Shown here in pieces: positions 1 through 10,565 of a stretch of DNA of 58,864 bases. The notes below the pieces were generated by a model. It did no database searches, was not told where the DNA came from, and saw nothing but the letters and a program-made list of their open reading frames with translations. Source of the DNA: Bacteroidota bacterium (GTDB lineage: Bacteria > Bacteroidota > Bacteroidia > Bacteroidales > VadinHA17); NCBI GenBank assembly GCA_012729475.1, contig JAAYDB010000090.1:1-58864 (forward strand), in the 5' to 3' direction. A program made the position numbers and the translations under genes. Each line of letters opens with the position of its first letter. The stretch's first letter is position 1.

Positions 1-2
1 AC

Positions 3-2366
3 GCTGGCAATAAAGTCAAAAGGGTGTACATACCTCCTCCGCATCAGTTTTTCAAAAATGCGACATATAAAAAAAGTTCATCTATCACTGTTCACTATGA
101 TGGATTCCCTGAAGTAGCGGAAGAAGCTTTTGATTACGCTGTTTCTATACTGGAATCATTATTACCTGAGGATACTTACATTACTATTAATGCTATATGG
201 GCAAATCTTGAATCATCACAGACTCTTGCAAACTCATCAGCAACATCTTATCTGGCCGGTTGGGGAATTAATGCCCTGAATCCTTATGCATATTATCCCA
301 TAACTCTCGGAGAAAAGATATCCGGAGAGAGTTTTAATAGTGAAGACGCTCCGGATATTGAAGTCAGATTTAACAATTCGGCGAACTGGTACTGCGGTAC
401 AGACGGCAAAACTCCGGATACTATGTACGACATGGTTACTGTTGTTCTTCATGAACTGATTCATGGACTGGGTTTTGCTGATAGTTTCAGATCAGAACGA
501 CGGACTGCCTCCTATGGTTTCTATTCTGTACCTGTGATATATGATACTTTCGTTGAAAGTGTTGACGGCAGGAAGCTTACTGATACATTGTTGTTCAATA
601 ATTCATCACCTGAGCTTAAAATGCAGCTGACGAGTAAAGACCTTTTTTTTAACAGTCCGCTTCTGAGCTCATATACTCTCGGAGAACGTGCCCGTCTATA
701 TGCTCCTTCAATATATGATGAGGGTTCGAGTGTTTCTCATCTGGATGAGACCACAACACCTGAGATTGATCAGTTAATGACTCCTGTAATAGACAGGGCA
801 GAGGCAATCCATGATCCAGGTGCCTTTACTATGTCAATGCTCGGTGATCTTGGATGGATAAATACAAGAATCATTCATGATGAACTTAAAGATACAGAGG
901 AAAATATTACAGATGTGACTATATCTGCAACAATTAAATCAGATACCCTTTATGATCATTCCAGTGTGGGACTTGTTTGGTCTTTTAAGGGTTTTGATGA
1001 TCCCCGAAATATTGATACAACTTTCCTTGTATCTTATCAGTCGGATGATAATTACACCACAACACTAACAATACCCTCTTATGGTTCAATGCTTGAATAT
1101 TACCTTTATGTCGAGGATAGCTTCTCCAGAACTTACAGATTACCTTCTTTCACGGATCAAACCCGTTATTCTGCGTATATAGGAACAGATACGGTGAAGC
1201 CTGAGATAACTTATACACATACGAAGTATTATCTGGAGACTATCGATACTATTTTTTTCAATGTGGCAGTTACAGATAATATTGGTATCGACACTGTTGT
1301 TATTGAATATATTATAAACGATGAAGAACCTGTCGTTGATGGGCTTGTCCATGGTAATGATGATGAGTATGGTTATTATCTGAATGCCGAAGATCTTTTT
1401 TTGCAACCAGGGGATAATATTAAGTACAGGATTACAGCTGTTGATAAGGCTAATAATCCAAACCTCAGAGTTATTCCATCAACAGAAGATTTTTATACAA
1501 CAAGAATAGAACATATTAATCTCCCTGATTTCGCATATACAACTGATTTTTCAGATGCATCCGGAGATTTTCTCGATGACGGGATCAGAATTTTAAAACC
1601 ATCAGGCTTTACTAACTATGGCCTTCATACTCCTCATCCATATATGAGTCCAGAAGAATCTGGTGACAGTATTGGTTACACAGCATTATTGAGAACGCCT
1701 GTAATTTATGATCCTAATGGCATGATAATCACTTATAAAGAACTTGTTTTGGTAGAGCCCGGTGACGAGGGCTATGAGTTTGGATCGACATATTTCTACG
1801 ATTATGTTATTGTGGAGGCTTCTGTTGATTTTGGAAGGTCATGGTTTCCCCTGACTGATGGCTATGACAGCAGGATTATAAAAACATGGGAAGAAGCATA
1901 TAACAGCAAGACAGAGGATAATAATTCAACCTTCATAGGGAAGGAATCAATGATGCTCAATCATACTATTTTCCCAAAAACATCTTCTTTTCTGACTCCC
2001 GGAGATACGATGATTGTTCGTTTCAGATTGTTTTCCGATCCATATGCTAACGGATGGGGATGGGTTATTCAGGATCTTCATATAGGTCCTCTTATTAATC
2101 ATGTAGAAGATATTTTATTTAGTGAGCCTACTGTTTATCCTAATCCCGGAAATGGTTTTGTAAATATAAGACAGAACGGAGAAGGCAATTTTCAGGCTCA
2201 GCAATACAGTATATATTCTTCATCAGGTGTTCATCTGTTGACCTCATTTACAGATGGAGGTGATGAAATATATATCGATTTGTCAGAATATCCTGATGGT
2301 TTGTATTTCATAGTTCTTCAGCATAAAAGCAGGATTACAACAATAAAATATATCCTAGCCAGATAA
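3..2366 (+). CDS. Secreted zinc metalloprotease-like protein with type IX sorting domain (5' partial)
   Basis: The frame is open to the left edge; the first start-like codon (GTG at 24) lies inside it, so the true start and signal peptide are outside the window. Counting from 24, HELIHGLGFAD (residues 143-153) matches HExxHxxGxxD, the metzincin-type zinc motif with Asp as third ligand, as known from snapalysin-like proteases. The middle is beta-rich, probably Ig-like or jelly-roll modules. The last ~75 residues start with EPTVYPNPGNG and end in a basic tail, the usual form of a T9SS type A sorting domain, so the protein should cross the outer membrane by the Por/Gld system and be released or anchored. 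Protease activity is inferred from the motif; the substrate is unknown. No operon partner is visible and secA follows after a 165-base gap. Confidence 0.8.
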   Translation, partial: AGNKVKRVYIPPPHQFFKNATYKKSSSITVHYDGFPEVAEEAFDYAVSILESLLPEDTYITINAIWANLESSQTLANSSATSYLAGWGINALNPYAYYPITLGEKISGESFNSEDAPDIEVRFNNSANWYCGTDGKTPDTMYDMVTVVLHELIHGLGFADSFRSERRTASYGFYSVPVIYDTFVESVDGRKLTDTLLFNNSSPELKMQLTSKDLFFNSPLLSSYTLGERARLYAPSIYDEGSSVSHLDETTTPEIDQLMTPVIDRAEAIHDPGAFTMSMLGDLGWINTRIIHDELKDTEENITDVTISATIKSDTLYDHSSVGLVWSFKGFDDPRNIDTTFLVSYQSDDNYTTTLTIPSYGSMLEYYLYVEDSFSRTYRLPSFTDQTRYSAYIGTDTVKPEITYTHTKYYLETIDTIFFNVAVTDNIGIDTVVIEYIINDEEPVVDGLVHGNDDEYGYYLNAEDLFLQPGDNIKYRITAVDKANNPNLRVIPSTEDFYTTRIEHINLPDFAYTTDFSDASGDFLDDGIRILKPSGFTNYGLHTPHPYMSPEESGDSIGYTALLRTPVIYDPNGMIITYKELVLVEPGDEGYEFGSTYFYDYVIVEASVDFGRSWFPLTDGYDSRIIKTWEEAYNSKTEDNNSTFIGKESMMLNHTIFPKTSSFLTPGDTMIVRFRLFSDPYANGWGWVIQDLHIGPLINHVEDILFSEPTVYPNPGNGFVNIRQNGEGNFQAQQYSIYSSSGVHLLTSFTDGGDEIYIDLSEYPDGLYFIVLQHKSRITTIKYILAR

Positions 2367-2489
2367 TATCGGAGAAAGTCATTTTAAGGGCTTTGAATCC
2401 TTTCCTATGTTACTGGGACTTCACAGGTCTGTAAGTATCGTACTCATAAACTTACCCTGATTTTCAATTCTATTGTCTGAAAAATAAAC

Positions 2490-2497
2490 TAATTTTG
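2490..2497 (+). promoter_or_regulatory. Putative -7 element of secA promoter
   Basis: TAATTTTG matches the Bacteroidota -7 consensus TAnnTTTG, 34 bases before the secA start codon. No convincing -33 element was identified. Confidence 0.45.
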
Positions 2498-2531
2498 TGT
2501 GATATTTTAAAAATCTGAAACAAATTTAACC

Positions 2532-5500
2532 ATGAGCGTTATAAATAAAGTTCTGGGTCTTTTTCTGGGAAATAAGTATGAGAGAGATATGAAGGAAATA
2601 AATCCTTATGTTGAAAAGATCCATAAAGAATATGTAAAACTGAAATCTTTGTCTAATGATGAGTTGCGGGATAAAACAGAAGAGTTAAAAAAAGAATTAC
2701 ACAGCAGGATAGAGGAAGATGAGAATCTGGTCAGGAAGTTAAAGGAACAGGCAGAATCGGAAGAGGATGTTTATAAGAAAGAGGATATTTACAATGAGAT
2801 TGACAAAATTGAGAAGAATATTGATGTAAAACTGGAAGATATTCTTGATGAGTTGCTGCCTGTAGGCTTTTCTATTGTTAAAGAAACTGCGAGGCGTTTA
2901 AAAGAGAACACTGAACTTGTTGTCACTGCCCGTCAATATGATCGTGATCTTGCTGCTACAAGGGAGAGTATTACCATAAAAGGGGATAAGGCTTACTGGA
3001 AAAACAGTTGGATAGCAGGAGGGAATGAGATTATATGGGATATGGTTCACTACGATGTCCAGCTTTTTGGAGGGGTTGCTCTCCATAAGGGTAAAATTGC
3101 TGAGATGGCTACCGGAGAAGGTAAAACAGTTGTGGCCACTCTTCCTGTTTTTCTTAATGCTCTTGCCGGACGGGGTGTTCATATAGTAACGGTCAATGAT
3201 TATCTTTCCAAAAGAGACTCTGAATGGATGGGTCCTATATATGAGTTTCACGGACTTACTGTGGATTGTATCGACAAGTACCAGCCTAACTCAGCTGAAC
3301 GCCGTAAAGCTTATCTTGCTGACATTACTTTTGGAACAAATAACGAATTCGGATTTGATTACCTGAGAGATAATATGGCAATTAATCCGGAAGACCTTGT
3401 TCAGAGGAAGCACCATTATGCTATTGTTGATGAGGTTGACTCTGTTCTCATTGATGATGCCAGAACACCTTTGATAATATCAGGTCCTACAGCTAAAAGT
3501 GATACTCAGCAGTTTGATGAATTAAAACCTAAGGTAGACAAACTCGTTAATGCACAGAAAAGGCTTGTTACTCAAATATTGGCTGATTCTAAAAAGCTTA
3601 TCAATGAAGGGAAAACAGAAGAAGGAGGGATGCTGTTACTCCGGGCTTTTAAAGGATTACCCAAAAATAATGCTCTTATCAAGTATCTGAGTGAAGAGGG
3701 TAACAAGACCCTGCTTCAGAAGACCGAGAATTTCTACATGCAGAATAACAATAAGGAAATGCCTAAGGTCACTGATGAGCTTTATTTTGTAATAGATGAA
3801 AAATCCAATTCAATTGAATTAACAGAAAAAGGTCTGGATCTTATTTCAACATCTGTGGAAGATGCAGCTTTCTTTATTCTGCCTGATGTGGGGTCCAAAA
3901 TCGCTGATCTTGAGAAATCGGATAAGAGTGATAAGGAAAAACTCAAATTGAAAGATGAACTCCTTGCCGATTTTTCCATTAAATCGGAACGGGTACATAC
4001 TATGACTCAATTGCTCAAAGCCTGGACTTTATTTGACAAAGATGTTGAGTATGTGGTAATGGATAATAAGGTTAAGATAGTAGATGAACAGACGGGAAGG
4101 ATACTGGAAGGAAGAAGATATTCCGACGGACTTCATCAGGCTATTGAGGCAAAAGAAAATGTTAAAGTTGAAGCAGCCACTCAGACCTATGCTACAATAA
4201 CCTTACAGAATTATTTCAGAATGTACCACAAGCTTGCAGGAATGACGGGTACTGCAGAGACTGAAGCCGGAGAATTATGGAATATATATAAGCTTGATGT
4301 AGTTGTTATTCCAACTAACAAACCCGTTGTCAGAGATGACAGAGAAGACATTATATATAAAACAAAGCGAGAGAAGTATAATGCTGTTATTTCTGAGATA
4401 GTTGAGTTGAACAGGGCAGGTAGACCAATTCTTGTTGGAACTACATCAGTTGAGATTTCTGAATTGCTGAGCAGGATGCTTAAAATGAAGGGCTTAAAGC
4501 ATAATGTATTAAATGCCAAATTACATCAGCGTGAAGCAGATATCGTTGCTGAGGCAGGAAAGCCAGGAACCATAACCATCGCTACAAATATGGCCGGTAG
4601 AGGAACTGACATTAAGCTCTCTGATGAGGTTAAAAAAGCAGGAGGTCTTGCAATTATAGGGACAGAAAGACATGAATCCAGAAGAGTTGACCGACAGCTG
4701 AGGGGACGTGCCGGAAGGCAGGGTGACCCCGGTTCTTCACAATTTTTCGTTTCTCTTGAAGATGAATTGATGAGACTCTTCGGTTCAGAAAGAATAGCCG
4801 GAATAATGGACAGGCTTGGGCTGAAAGAAGGGGAGATGATTCAACATCCTATGATCACAAAATCTATTGAAAGAGCGCAAAAGAAAGTAGAAGAGAACAA
4901 TTTTGGTATCCGAAAGAGACTGCTTGAATATGATGATGTTATGAATTCTCAGCGGGAAGTCATTTACAAGAAAAGAAAACATGCCCTTCTCGGTGAACGT
5001 CTTAGACTGGATGTTGCCAATTCTATGTATGATGTTGTTACATCAATGGTAAATAATTATCAGAAAGATGGTGATTATGAAGGTTTTGATTTTGATCTTA
5101 TACGTTCATTTTCAATTGATTCGCCAATTACTTCTGACGAATTTCTTAAAAGTTCTGCTGATCAGGTCATTGAAAAAGTATACGAAAAGGTAGTTGAGAC
5201 ATATAAAAGAAAAATAGATGCCATATCACAACAGGCTTATCCTGTACTGAAAGATGTATATGATAGAATGTCACATGCCTATGAAAATGTTGTTGTGCCT
5301 ATATCTGATGGGATAAAGGTCTTTCAGGTCATTACAAATCTCAAGGCTACAGCAGAATCGGAGGGAAAAGAACTGTCCAGATCTTATGAAAAAACAGTTG
5401 TGCTGTCTACTATTGATGATTCATGGAAAGAACATTTACGGGAGATGGATGAACTGAAACAATCTGTGCAAAACGCTACCTACGAGCAAAAGGATCCTTT

Positions 5501-5855
5501 ACTGATCTATAAGTTCGAATCATATGAACTCTTCCATTCAATGATTGAAAAGATCAACAAGGATGTGGTAAGTACCCTCATGAAGGGTTACATACCCACC
5601 CAGGATCCTGATCAGGTGAAGGAAGCACAGAGAAGACGTCAGATGGATAACCTGAAAACATCCAGATCAGATACTTCTCATTATGGTCCTACAGGAACAG
5701 GCCCCGACAAAGAGAGAAAAACTGAACCAGTCAGGGTCGAGAAAAAAGTTGGGAGGAATGATCCTTGTCCATGTGGAAGTGGTAAGAAATACAAACACTG
5801 TCATGGAGCTCAAAATCCTCCCCCGGGACCTGAAGGTGCGAGACCAAACATGTAA
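2532..5855 (+). CDS. secA: Protein translocase ATPase SecA
   Basis: Motor ATPase that drives preproteins through SecYEG at the inner membrane. At 1107 residues it is in the long Bacteroidota size class (about 900 in E. coli). Walker A MATGEGKT is at residues 192-199 and Walker B DEVD at 300-303; helicase motifs MAGRGTDI and [10 protein letters not shown] follow in the second nucleotide-binding fold. Roughly residues 320-450 hold an extended segment that explains part of the extra length. The C-terminus ends in [14 protein letters not shown], the zinc-binding SecB/ribosome contact motif. ATG start, with a -7 promoter match 34 bases upstream. It is monocistronic and converges with dapA after 6 bases. 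Identification is secure. Confidence 0.98.
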   Translation: MSVINKVLGLFLGNKYERDMKEINPYVEKIHKEYVKLKSLSNDELRDKTEELKKELHSRIEEDENLVRKLKEQAESEEDVYKKEDIYNEIDKIEKNIDVKLEDILDELLPVGFSIVKETARRLKENTELVVTARQYDRDLAATRESITIKGDKAYWKNSWIAGGNEIIWDMVHYDVQLFGGVALHKGKIAEMATGEGKTVVATLPVFLNALAGRGVHIVTVNDYLSKRDSEWMGPIYEFHGLTVDCIDKYQPNSAERRKAYLADITFGTNNEFGFDYLRDNMAINPEDLVQRKHHYAIVDEVDSVLIDDARTPLIISGPTAKSDTQQFDELKPKVDKLVNAQKRLVTQILADSKKLINEGKTEEGGMLLLRAFKGLPKNNALIKYLSEEGNKTLLQKTENFYMQNNNKEMPKVTDELYFVIDEKSNSIELTEKGLDLISTSVEDAAFFILPDVGSKIADLEKSDKSDKEKLKLKDELLADFSIKSERVHTMTQLLKAWTLFDKDVEYVVMDNKVKIVDEQTGRILEGRRYSDGLHQAIEAKENVKVEAATQTYATITLQNYFRMYHKLAGMTGTAETEAGELWNIYKLDVVVIPTNKPVVRDDREDIIYKTKREKYNAVISEIVELNRAGRPILVGTTSVEISELLSRMLKMKGLKHNVLNAKLHQREADIVAEAGKPGTITIATNMAGRGTDIKLSDEVKKAGGLAIIGTERHESRRVDRQLRGRAGRQGDPGSSQFFVSLEDELMRLFGSERIAGIMDRLGLKEGEMIQHPMITKSIERAQKKVEENNFGIRKRLLEYDDVMNSQREVIYKKRKHALLGERLRLDVANSMYDVVTSMVNNYQKDGDYEGFDFDLIRSFSIDSPITSDEFLKSSADQVIEKVYEKVVETYKRKIDAISQQAYPVLKDVYDRMSHAYENVVVPISDGIKVFQVITNLKATAESEGKELSRSYEKTVVLSTIDDSWKEHLREMDELKQSVQNATYEQKDPLLIYKFESYELFHSMIEKINKDVVSTLMKGYIPTQDPDQVKEAQRRRQMDNLKTSRSDTSHYGPTGTGPDKERKTEPVRVEKKVGRNDPCPCGSGKKYKHCHGAQNPPPGPEGARPNM

Positions 5856-5861
5856 GGATAA

Positions 5862-6740
5862 TTATTTCAGTTCGGTGACAACCTTATTGATTTTAGAATA
5901 CACTGTCTTATTAACAGGGACTAGAGGTAGCCTTAAGTTATTTTGACATAGTCCCTTGACACTCAGAAAGGCTTTTATTCCTGAAGGATTGCCATCTTCA
6001 AACAACAAGTTAATCGGTTCCATGAAACGGAAAAGTATTTCACGGGCAATTTTCATATTGTTTTTTAAGGCATTACTTACCATTTCACTCCATTCAGCAG
6101 GATAAGCATTTGCCAGAACAGATATCACACCTGAACCTCCTGCACTTATTATTGGAAGTGTCAGCATATCATCTCCGGAGATGACCAGGAAATTATCAGG
6201 CTTCCTTTTCAGTATGTGCATTATTTGAGACATATCACCTGAAGCCTCTTTTATTCCAATAATGTTGTCACATTCATGTGCAAGTTCAAGACATGTGTCT
6301 GAGGAAATATTACTGCATGTCCTGCCTGGTACATTATAAATGATAACAGGAACAGGACTACAGGTGGCAATTGCCTTAAAATGCTGAAAGAGCCCCCTTT
6401 GATTTGGTTTATTATAATATGGGGCTACAGATAAAATACCATCAATTCCTTCAAAATCTATTTGCTTAATATTATTAATTACCTCCTGTGTATTATACCC
6501 CCCAATGCCAATGATCAGCGGTACCCTTTTATCAATAACCTCAACAATATAGGATGTCAAAGCCTGTTTCTCGTCTGGAGTAAGGGTTGCAGCTTCTCCT
6601 GTTGTGCCCATACCAACAACGTAATTGACTCCTCCTTCAATTACATGGTTGATAATGCGACCCAAAGCTGAAAAATCAATACTTGAATCATTTTTAAAAG
6701 GTGTAACGATAGCCACACCTGTGCCTTTGAATTTTTTCAT
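5862..6740 (-). CDS. dapA: 4-hydroxy-tetrahydrodipicolinate synthase
   Basis: Condenses pyruvate with aspartate semialdehyde in the lysine/diaminopimelate pathway (cytosol). At 292 residues it has the usual length. The key residues are visible: GTTGE around 45-49, the proton-relay Tyr135 in IIYNVPGR, and the Schiff-base Lys164 in IIGIKEASGD. Together these favour true DapA over related N-acetylneuraminate or KDG aldolases. It lies downstream of the DUF6913-like gene (21-base gap) and ligA on the same strand, so the three may form one leftward transcript with dapA last. Its 3' end converges with secA. Confidence 0.96.
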   Translation of the reverse strand: MKKFKGTGVAIVTPFKNDSSIDFSALGRIINHVIEGGVNYVVGMGTTGEAATLTPDEKQALTSYIVEVIDKRVPLIIGIGGYNTQEVINNIKQIDFEGIDGILSVAPYYNKPNQRGLFQHFKAIATCSPVPVIIYNVPGRTCSNISSDTCLELAHECDNIIGIKEASGDMSQIMHILKRKPDNFLVISGDDMLTLPIISAGGSGVISVLANAYPAEWSEMVSNALKNNMKIAREILFRFMEPINLLFEDGNPSGIKAFLSVKGLCQNNLRLPLVPVNKTVYSKINKVVTELK

Positions 6741-6761
6741 AATTAGATATAATTTTTCTTT

Positions 6762-7316
6762 TTATGATCCGGATTTTATCATTTCTAGATACCGTATAAC
6801 TTCATTAAGATATCCTTCAACAACATAAGGTTTCTTCAGTTCTATCATCAGATCAAAAATTGAATTGTCTCTTGTTGCGTCAAATAATCCCACTTTCAGT
6901 CCGGCTGAAGATAAGGAAGTAACATAGGTTAAGGGAAATACATTATTAAAATTTATATCAATAAGGACATCGAATGGTTTTTTTATGAAAAAGTCACTTT
7001 CAGTCGAAACAGGTATGTAAAACAGATTGATCTCATTTCTCCTGATACAGGACAGGTATCTAAGTGCTGTATATTGATCAGGAAGCTCTTTGCCCGGATA
7101 ATATCCTATTATTTTAACTTCAATCTGTCTCTCATGCATTTTCTGGTGAAACTTAGATAAAAAGCTGAATTCTTTAATGTTAGTTGCATCCCATACAATG
7201 CCAATATCTTTAACCTGGTCGATGTTTGTAAAAGACACTTTTCTTCTTGCCTTAGCTACTCTTCGTGACAGGATTGAATTACCAAATTTTATCCTGTTGT
7301 CTTGAAATAATTCCAT
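6762..7316 (-). CDS. DUF6913-like conserved protein
   Basis: A soluble 184-residue protein with no signal peptide or membrane helix. I recognise the pattern of a Bacteroidota-restricted family of unknown function: a basic N-terminus (SRRVAKARRKVSF), then alternating beta strands and helices with 'IGIVWDATN', 'IGYYPGKELP', 'FDVLIDINF', 'VGLFDA'. No catalytic motif is evident. It sits between ligA and dapA on the same strand (47 and 21 bases). A TAGGTTTG match to the -7 promoter element lies at 7321-7328, so close to the ATG that it would give a nearly leaderless transcript; this may be chance. Function unknown. Confidence 0.8.
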   Translation of the reverse strand: MELFQDNRIKFGNSILSRRVAKARRKVSFTNIDQVKDIGIVWDATNIKEFSFLSKFHQKMHERQIEVKIIGYYPGKELPDQYTALRYLSCIRRNEINLFYIPVSTESDFFIKKPFDVLIDINFNNVFPLTYVTSLSSAGLKVGLFDATRDNSIFDLMIELKKPYVVEGYLNEVIRYLEMIKSGS

Positions 7317-7363
7317 TTTGCAAACCTAATTGTTTTTTGCTTAAGTCAGCCATCTCATTAATA

Positions 7364-9412
<2,049 letters not shown>

Positions 9413-10546
9413 TCATTCCCATATTCCACTTACAGGAGCTCCGCATTTATTGCATTTCCCATTATTAATATTATTCAGGGTAACTGTAAAACCCTGCCGT
9501 TCAATAACTGTATTCCCACAGGAAGGACAGTTGGTGTTAGCCTTCTCATTACCCGGGACATTACCTATATATACATATTTAAGTCCTTCTGAGTGTGCAA
9601 TATCTGCAGCTTTTGTGAGTATTTCAAGTGGAGTAGGCGGAAGCTGTTCGAGCTTATAAGTGGGATAAAACCTGCTGAAATGAAGAGGAGTGTCTCTGAA
9701 TCCGTTTTCACTCAGCCATTTACACATTTCTCCTATCTCGTCTATGTTGTCAGTCCATGAGGGAACAATAAGATTTGTTATTTCAAGCCATACACCTGAT
9801 TCTTTGAATATCTTGAGTGAATCAAGTACAGGTTGAAGTTTCCCTCCGGAAAGTCTGATGTATGTATTATCATTAAAAGATTTGAGATCAATATTTGCTG
9901 CATCGATAACAGTGCACCATTTTTTTAACGGCTCAGCATTAATGTAGCCAGATGATTTTACAATGTTCTTAATACCAGCTCTTTTAGCCAGAACAGCACT
10001 TTCAAAAGTATATTCGTAAAATGTTACAGGTTCAGAATAGGTATAGGCTATAGACCTGCATTTATGTTTTTCTGCTTCTTTTACAACTGCATCAGGCATC
10101 AGATCATAATTCCTGGTATTTTCAGGTCCGGTCTGAGATATTGACCAATTCTGACAATTCAAACATGATAAGTTACACCCGGCTGTAGCAATGGAGAAAG
10201 CTCTTGATCCAGGGAAGAAATGGTAGAGAGGTTTTTTTTCAACAGGATCAATATTTACAGAACAGGGATTTCCAAATGCCAGTGTGTACAGCTTTGAATT
10301 AAGAACCCTCCTGTTATGGCACTCACTCAATTCTCCCTCTTTGAGGATGCATTCGTTTGGACAAATCCTGCACATAATTCCCCTGGGTGTTTCTTCCTGA
10401 AACATGGCAAGAACCTTGTTGTTTTGTCCTTCAGAAATGAAAGAATCTGACAGTAAGGGACTTTTAATGCAGACAACGCCTGCAGAAAGAGTCAGGATCC
10501 TTTTGAGAAAGTCACGTTTACTTTTGTCAAAATCATTATTTCCCAT
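9413..10546 (-). CDS. AmmeMemoRadiSam system radical SAM enzyme with Tat-like signal
   Basis: A 377-residue radical SAM protein of the AmmeMemoRadiSam type, related to pyruvate formate-lyase activating enzymes. The [4Fe-4S] motif CNLSCLNC (CxxxCxxC) lies near residue 133. It is preceded by a Cys pair (CRICPNEC) plus a further Cys-His, and followed at the C-terminus by a four-Cys zinc-ribbon-like segment (CPSCG...CNKCG). The N-terminus is unusual for this chemistry: SKRDFLKR followed by the hydrophobic stretch ILTLSAGVVCI resembles a twin-arginine signal with KR in place of RR. It is the last gene of the leftward locus, 19 bases after the membrane protein, with the Memo-AMMECR1 fusion beyond. 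Family assignment is firm; export is inferred; the reaction and substrate are not known to me. Confidence 0.9.
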   Translation of the reverse strand: MGNNDFDKSKRDFLKRILTLSAGVVCIKSPLLSDSFISEGQNNKVLAMFQEETPRGIMCRICPNECILKEGELSECHNRRVLNSKLYTLAFGNPCSVNIDPVEKKPLYHFFPGSRAFSIATAGCNLSCLNCQNWSISQTGPENTRNYDLMPDAVVKEAEKHKCRSIAYTYSEPVTFYEYTFESAVLAKRAGIKNIVKSSGYINAEPLKKWCTVIDAANIDLKSFNDNTYIRLSGGKLQPVLDSLKIFKESGVWLEITNLIVPSWTDNIDEIGEMCKWLSENGFRDTPLHFSRFYPTYKLEQLPPTPLEILTKAADIAHSEGLKYVYIGNVPGNEKANTNCPSCGNTVIERQGFTVTLNNINNGKCNKCGAPVSGIWE

Positions 10547-10565
10547 GGATGAAAAATGAATAAGA

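Noticed and set aside
2898-3251. 117-residue open frame antisense to secA
   Set aside because: Lies wholly inside secA, no family resemblance or ribosome-binding site; typical antisense shadow.
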